Part shown: positions 59,989 to 64,000 of the stretch, one piece after another | How the letters are laid out: every line of letters begins with the position of its first letter | Position numbering within the stretch: position 1 is the stretch's first letter | NCBI GenBank assembly: GCA_900315975.1 | Contig: ONBA01000009.1 | Coordinates: 10,759-74,758 of the forward strand | DNA length: 64,000 nt | Source of the DNA: an uncultured Ruminococcus sp. | Lineage (GTDB): Bacteria > Bacillota_A > Clostridia > Oscillospirales > Ruminococcaceae | Direction of reading: 5' to 3' | The notes under the pieces: generated by a model | Told to the model about the DNA's origin: nothing | The model's database searches: none | What the model saw: the letters and a program-made list of their open reading frames with translations, nothing else | Program-made: the position numbers and the translations under genes

Positions 59989-60240
59989 ATGTTAAAAGGT
60001 GTAAACAGAAATATTATAGAAGTCAAGGACCCCGACAGTATCTATTTTGAAAGGGCAGTTTTCTATCTTCGTCCCGGAGTCAAAAAGCTTCCGGCAGAAG
60101 TTTCAAGACGCGAAATAAACCGCTGTATCAGCGAAAGCAGTCCGTACAGACACTCGCGTTTGCGTGTACTTCTCTTCAAGGCGGCACTCCTTCTCGCGGC
60201 AGCTGCTGCAATTATACTGATACTCCACCTCGTCCTATGA
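59989..60240 (+). CDS. Small single-pass membrane protein
   Basis: An 83-residue protein with a hydrophilic, basic N-terminal part (MLKGVNRNIIEVKDP, ERAVFYLRPGVKK) and one C-terminal hydrophobic helix (about 60-83, LLFKAALLLAAAAAI). GGAGG precedes the ATG at 59989; the frame can start nine codons earlier without a site. Family unknown. It follows the glycosylase gene by 47 bp and its stop (60238-60240) lies 14 bp before the kinase ATG. Confidence 0.75.
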   Translation: MLKGVNRNIIEVKDPDSIYFERAVFYLRPGVKKLPAEVSRREINRCISESSPYRHSRLRVLLFKAALLLAAAAAIILILHLVL

Positions 60241-60254
60241 CAAAAGGAGGAAAA

Positions 60255-60746
60255 ATGGCAAAAGTTATTATGCTGTGCGGAAAGATATGCAGTGGTAAAT
60301 CAACCTATGCACGCAAACTCCGCGACTCGCTCAACGCTGTTATTCTGTCAAATGATGAACTGATGATAGACATTCTCGGCAAAGACACAGGCGATATGCA
60401 CGATGAGTACGTCCGCCGTACTGAGTTTTACTTTTCTAAGAAAGCAGCCGAAATAGTCAAAGCAGGTGTCGACGTGATACTCGACCGTGGTCTTTGGACT
60501 AAGTCACGCAGAGACCTCACACGTGAACAGTTCAGAGATGCCGGAGTAGACTGCGAAATCCACTATTTAAATGTACCTGACGACGAATGGAAAAGACGTA
60601 TCGCCAAGCGGAATGCCGAGGTTGAAAACGGACGCTCCGACGTTTACTTCATTGACGATGGTCTGCTTGAAAAGTTTCATTCAATGTTCGAGATACCTGA
60701 CGAAAGCGAAATAGATGTTTGGGTGGAGAGTGAAAACAATGGCTGA
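60255..60746 (+). CDS. P-loop kinase of the AAA_33/zeta-toxin-like type
   Basis: A 163-residue ATP-binding protein with Walker A GKICSGKST (9-17), NDELMIDIL, DVILDRGLWTKSRRD and EIHYLNVPDDEWKRRI-like LID region. It resembles small AAA_33 kinases of unknown substrate, sometimes aminoglycoside- or sugar-kinase-like. AAAGGAGG precedes the ATG at 60255. It overlaps the TrmH gene by 8 bp. Confidence 0.82.
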   Translation: MAKVIMLCGKICSGKSTYARKLRDSLNAVILSNDELMIDILGKDTGDMHDEYVRRTEFYFSKKAAEIVKAGVDVILDRGLWTKSRRDLTREQFRDAGVDCEIHYLNVPDDEWKRRIAKRNAEVENGRSDVYFIDDGLLEKFHSMFEIPDESEIDVWVESENNG

Positions 60747-61548
60747 GATTATCGAAATAACAGACCTTTCAATCCCCGAGCTTATCCCCTACACCGATAC
60801 ATCTGAGCGCAGTCTGCTAAAGTTTCCCGGCGGCGGAATTTTTATCGCAGAAAGTCCTAAAGTAATCCGTACCGCTGTTGAGAGCGGTTATGAACCTGTT
60901 TCCATGCTGATGGAAACTAAATACGTCACCGGTCAGGCTCGCGATATCATAGAAAATGCCGGAAATATACCGGTCTACTGCGGCTCAGCAGACACTCTCG
61001 AAACGCTCACCGGATTTCGCATGACTCAGGGTGTACTTGCAGCTATGAAACGACGTCCGCTTCCGTCAGCTGACGATATTCTTGCAGGAAGCAGCCGTGT
61101 TGCTCTGCTTGAAAACATCATGAATCAAACTAATGCAGGAGCTATTTTCCGCTCTGCTGCCGCTCTCGGATTTGATGCTGTACTCCTGACAGAAGGCTGC
61201 TGCGACCCTCTTTTCCGCCGCTCTGTAAGAGTGAGTATGGGGACTGTTTTTCAGATACCGTGGACATATGTCAGCGGAAGTTCTCCTGACTACATACACT
61301 TCCTGCGCGACCGCGGCTTCGTCACCGCCGCTATGGCTCTGCGCGATGATACGGTACACATCGACGACCCGCGGCTTGCTCAGTCAGAAAAACTTGCCGC
61401 CGTACTCGGTACAGAAGGCGACGGTCTGCTTGCCGAAACTATCAGTGCCTGTGACTATACCATCAAAATCCCTATGTCACATGGTGTCGACTCACTGAAT
61501 GTCGCTGCCGCAAGTGCGGTCACCTTCTGGACTCTCGGCAGACACTGA
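60739..61548 (+). CDS. TrmH/SpoU-family RNA methyltransferase
   Basis: A 269-residue SPOUT methyltransferase. N-terminal L30e-like substrate domain; SPOUT knot with motif 1 NIMNQTNAGAIFRSA, motif 2 AVLGTEGDGL and motif 3 IPMSHGVDSLNVAAASAV. It would 2'-O-methylate a ribose in rRNA or tRNA; the exact site cannot be told. Start at 60739 with GGAGAGTG before it. Last gene of the operon. Confidence 0.92.
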   Translation: MAEIIEITDLSIPELIPYTDTSERSLLKFPGGGIFIAESPKVIRTAVESGYEPVSMLMETKYVTGQARDIIENAGNIPVYCGSADTLETLTGFRMTQGVLAAMKRRPLPSADDILAGSSRVALLENIMNQTNAGAIFRSAAALGFDAVLLTEGCCDPLFRRSVRVSMGTVFQIPWTYVSGSSPDYIHFLRDRGFVTAAMALRDDTVHIDDPRLAQSEKLAAVLGTEGDGLLAETISACDYTIKIPMSHGVDSLNVAAASAVTFWTLGRH

Positions 61549-61636
61549 TATGAAATTTATATGATATATTCACTAAAAATTCATAATTTTTATATAATAT
61601 CTAAACAATATCATGATAGTTTATGTAAATATTCAC

Positions 61637-61665
61637 TTGAAAATATATAAGCGATATGTTATAAT
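61637..61665 (+). promoter_or_regulatory. Promoter of the HD-GYP gene
   Basis: TTGAAA (61637-61642), 17 bp, TATAAT (61660-61665); GAGGTG precedes the ATG at 61695. Confidence 0.72.
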
Positions 61666-61694
61666 TATATATATCTGTTATGAGGTGAATCCAT

Positions 61695-63779
61695 ATGAAA
61701 TCGACTGCACAGCATTCTTTTCTGAAAAAACAAATACTATATACCGCTCTGCTGTGTGCTGCCGCTCTCGCAGTTAACCTTCTCGGGAGCTGTATCTGTA
61801 CTAAGACTTCGACTCCGCTTTATCTCGATACGATAGGTACAATATCTGCCGCAGTGATAGGAGGTCCGTTTTCCGGTCTTTTCGTCGCCTTCATTTTCAC
61901 GTTTCTGAAGGGTATTTCCGACACCGAGGCTCTTTTCTACAGTATCGTGAGTATGCTTATGGCAGGCTGCGGTGCATATTTTGCAAAGCGCGGTTTCTTC
62001 AGTAATATCTTCAAAACTCTGCTGACTATCCCTGTATTCACTGTTCTTGCAACTATCCCTGACAGTATACTTACATGGTACCTTTACCCCGAAAGTCAGA
62101 CTACTTTTCTCCATCAACTGTCAGGCGACTTCAAAACTGAGCTTATCGACAAAGCTATAACCGTACTTATAGTATTCGTCATTGCGGCAATCACACCAGA
62201 AAAGTTCAAGGAAAAGCTCAGGAATCAGGTAATGTATCAGGCTCCGCTTACTTCGGAGATGCGTAAGGCTATCAAGAAAAGCAGATGCCGCTCTGTTTCT
62301 ATCAATACCAAAATCGCTCTTATCCTTACACTTGCCTCACTGCTTATTGCCGGTTCATCAACTGCCATAAGCTTCGTGCTTTTCCGCGAAAACGCTATAG
62401 ACGACCATATTGCCGTTGCGGAAGGTGTTTCAAGTGCCGCCGCGGAGACTATTGACCCGGAAATGGTCGATGTTTACCTAAAACAAGGTGAATCTGCTGA
62501 TGGCTATAAGGACACCGAAATCGTCCTTCAGAAAATACTTGCAAGCCATGAAAACGTTGAGTATCTGTACGTATACAAAATACAGTCCGACGGCTGTCAC
62601 GTTGTTTTCGATATAGATACTGAAGGCATGGACGGCGACCCGGTCGGCTCCGTAATTGAATTTGACCCCTCATTCAAGGAATCCATTCCCGCACTTCTCG
62701 ACGGTCAAACTATCGACCCTATCATCAGCGATGACAAGTACGGATGGCTCCTTACTACATACACCCCTGTCTATAACAGCGACGGAATTTGCCAGTGCTA
62801 CGCGGCGGCTGACATTTCCATGGACGATATAACCGCCTACGAAAACAGGTTCCTTACAAAGCTTATTGCACTGTTCATCGGCTTCTTCACTATGATAATG
62901 ACCATAAGTATGTGGTTCGTAAAGAGCAATATCCTGCTCCCTGTCAACACTATGGCTTACAGCGCCGGAGCTTTCGCTTTCAACAGTGGTGAAGCTCTTG
63001 AGGAAAATGTTGAACGTCTCAAAAAGCTCGACATCAGGACAGGTGACGAAATCGAAAACCTCTACCTTGCTTTTCTCAAAACTACTGAAGACTCTGTACG
63101 CTATATCGACGATATCCGTACAAAAACCGAAACTATATCAAAAATGCAGAATGGTCTTATAACGGTACTCGCTGATATGGTCGAAAGCCGTGACCAGTGT
63201 ACAGGTGACCACGTTCGCAAAACTGCCGCATACGCTGATATAATCATGCACGAAATGAAAAAGCACGGATTCTACAAAGAGGAACTGACAGACGAGTTCA
63301 TCAATAATGTACTCAATGCCGCTCCGCTTCACGATATAGGCAAGATACACGTTTCAGACGTTATTCTCAATAAGCCCGGTCGTCTGACTGATGAAGAGTT
63401 CGAGATTATGCGTACCCATACAACTATGGGCAGTAAAATTATCGAACGCGCTATAGAAATGGTTCCGGATTCGGGATATCTCTGCGAAGCAAAAAATGTG
63501 TCAGAATTCCACCACGAAAAATGGAACGGAAAAGGCTATCCCCACGGTCTCAGCGGCGAAGATATACCACTGTCAGCACGTATCATGGCTGTTGCAGATG
63601 TATTCGACGCTCTCGTATCACGCAGAAGCTACAAAGAGCCTTTCCCATTTGAAAAGGCTATGGATATCATCAGGCAGGACGCAGGTTCTCACTTCGACCC
63701 TCTCGTCGCCGAGGCTTTCATCAGTGCCGAGGACGAGGTACGCAAGGTCGCAGAAGACCACAAGAATTATTATATGTAG
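61695..63779 (+). CDS. Membrane HD-GYP-type phosphodiesterase with ECF-S-like N-terminus
   Basis: A 694-residue signalling protein. The N-terminal part (about 10-170) has five to six helices resembling an ECF-transporter S component (YLDTIGTISAAVIGGPFSGL). Next come a helix at about 205, an outer sensor domain (about 235-385, Cache-like), a further helix, and a HAMP-like linker. The C-terminal HD-GYP domain (about 480-680) has His546-Asp547 in HDIGKIHVSD, HHEKWNGKGYP and the GYP loop. It should hydrolyse cyclic di-GMP or a related dinucleotide. The sensed ligand could be the vitamin-like solute of the S-like part, which is inference. Confidence 0.85.
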   Translation: MKSTAQHSFLKKQILYTALLCAAALAVNLLGSCICTKTSTPLYLDTIGTISAAVIGGPFSGLFVAFIFTFLKGISDTEALFYSIVSMLMAGCGAYFAKRGFFSNIFKTLLTIPVFTVLATIPDSILTWYLYPESQTTFLHQLSGDFKTELIDKAITVLIVFVIAAITPEKFKEKLRNQVMYQAPLTSEMRKAIKKSRCRSVSINTKIALILTLASLLIAGSSTAISFVLFRENAIDDHIAVAEGVSSAAAETIDPEMVDVYLKQGESADGYKDTEIVLQKILASHENVEYLYVYKIQSDGCHVVFDIDTEGMDGDPVGSVIEFDPSFKESIPALLDGQTIDPIISDDKYGWLLTTYTPVYNSDGICQCYAAADISMDDITAYENRFLTKLIALFIGFFTMIMTISMWFVKSNILLPVNTMAYSAGAFAFNSGEALEENVERLKKLDIRTGDEIENLYLAFLKTTEDSVRYIDDIRTKTETISKMQNGLITVLADMVESRDQCTGDHVRKTAAYADIIMHEMKKHGFYKEELTDEFINNVLNAAPLHDIGKIHVSDVILNKPGRLTDEEFEIMRTHTTMGSKIIERAIEMVPDSGYLCEAKNVSEFHHEKWNGKGYPHGLSGEDIPLSARIMAVADVFDALVSRRSYKEPFPFEKAMDIIRQDAGSHFDPLVAEAFISAEDEVRKVAEDHKNYYM

Positions 63780-63845
63780 AAAAAGAGGACGACCAAATGT
63801 GCGCTGCTCTTAGCGGAACAAATGAGAAACCAAATTGAATAGGAG

Positions 63846-63880
63846 AAAAGGCAATATTCACATCGTGAGTATTGCCTTTT
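63846..63880 (+). terminator. Intrinsic terminator after the HD-GYP gene
   Basis: AAAAGGCAATATTCAC pairs with GTGAGTATTGCCTTTT (one mismatch), loop ATCG region, T's at the end. Confidence 0.85.
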
Positions 63881-63920
63881 TATTGCACAAAAATCAATTA
63901 TATCGAGTCTATCCTAAAAT

Positions 63921-63949
63921 TTGTGTAAACCTCTGAAGTAGTGTATAAT
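63921..63949 (+). promoter_or_regulatory. Promoter at the window edge inside an inverted repeat
   Basis: TTGTGT (63921-63926), 17 bp, TATAAT (63944-63949). Most of the spacer and the start region are the two 18-bp arms of an inverted repeat (63927-63944 and 63957-63974). Confidence 0.6.
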
Positions 63950-63974
63950 AGAAGAGACACTACTTCGGAGGTTT
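63927..63974 (+). repeat. Inverted repeat hiding a ribosome site in read-through RNA
   Basis: AAACCTCTGAAGTAGTGT (63927-63944) pairs with ACACTACTTCGGAGGTTT (63957-63974) in 18 bp with one G-T pair. The right arm holds CGGAGG, the ribosome site of the gene at 63980. The -10 is the last base of the left arm onward, so only read-through RNA from outside would form the hairpin. Confidence 0.75.
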
Positions 63975-63979
63975 TAATT

Positions 63980-64000
63980 ATGAGCAGAAGGCGAAGAAAC
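63980..64000 (+). CDS. Start of a gene cut by the window edge, possibly a transposase
   Basis: Only MSRRRRN is visible, so no family can be assigned from protein. The upstream sequence GAGTCTATCCTAAAATTTGT then GTAAACC recalls terminal repeats of IS256-type elements, in which the transposase begins shortly inside the left end. The promoter and RBS-hiding hairpin also fit a transposable element. Could be an unrelated gene. Confidence 0.4.

Overview
The window is bacterial chromosome of roughly 45% G+C, almost fully coding, with no rRNA, tRNA, phage or CRISPR recognised. Gene content points to a fibre-degrading anaerobic Firmicute of the Ruminococcus type (Oscillospiraceae). It has two secreted proteins ending in type I dockerins, one of them a GH26 beta-mannanase. 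It also has the Firmicute hprK-murB-rapZ-whiA cluster, a ferredoxin-flavodoxin protein, phosphate acetyltransferase, and TTGACA/TATAAT promoters with strong Shine-Dalgarno sites. The genus is inferred from these families, not from a marker gene.

Layout. 1-8.3 kb: tail of a radical SAM gene, then minus-strand genes for a His-rich metal P-type ATPase with an ArsR/SmtB-type operator, a methyltransferase, two acetyltransferase genes (one fused to a GIY-YIG nuclease), Tex, and an alpha/beta hydrolase lacking its nucleophile. 8.4-15.6 kb: a MacAB-like ABC efflux operon under two tandem promoters, DUF1015-maf, and an SOS-type Y-family polymerase. 15.7-24.7 kb: serine acetyltransferase, branched-chain aminotransferase, a 43-residue membrane protein, an alr/SecD-head lipoprotein/radical SAM operon, a SLOG protein, and a degenerate LCP-tatD-PP2C operon. 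24.8-37.2 kb: one long minus-strand operon, rpe, rnfD-, rnfE- and rnfA-like genes, a DUF4015-like gene, hprK, murB, rapZ, whiA, dnaE, with pfkA behind an extra promoter. 37.2-49.3 kb: leucine-rich-repeat dockerin protein, rpsO, pnp with a long leader hairpin, a lipid-linked sugar flippase-like protein, an EF-G-like GTPase, a G1P dehydrogenase/HAD/intramembrane protease operon, and the dockerin mannanase. 49.4-59 kb: pta, a three-gene sortase cassette, an EFR1-type ferredoxin, an ECF sigma/anti-sigma pair, YdbC, a RelQ-type alarmone synthetase and a TPM lipoprotein. 59-64 kb: an OGG1-like glycosylase operon, a membrane HD-GYP protein, and at the edge a promoter inside an 18-bp inverted repeat that looks like the end of an insertion sequence.

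The most unusual region is 34.3-36.5 kb. It encodes the three integral membrane subunits of an Rnf/Nqr-type complex (D, E, A) without B, C or G. Three of the four cysteines that bind the membrane [2Fe-2S] cluster in Rnf/Nqr are replaced by serine, and the covalent-FMN motif of RnfD is not visible. It looks like an Rnf-derived membrane module that no longer carries electrons in the usual way. The sortase cassette with a VEDTG sorting signal, the SecD-head lipoprotein next to a radical SAM enzyme, and the LCP protein without its catalytic residues are further candidates for new biology.

Limits. All family calls come from reading motifs and domain order by eye. Starts were moved from the longest reading frame to the codon with the best Shine-Dalgarno spacing where the sequence decided it. 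Promoters are matches to -35/-10 consensus, without expression data.
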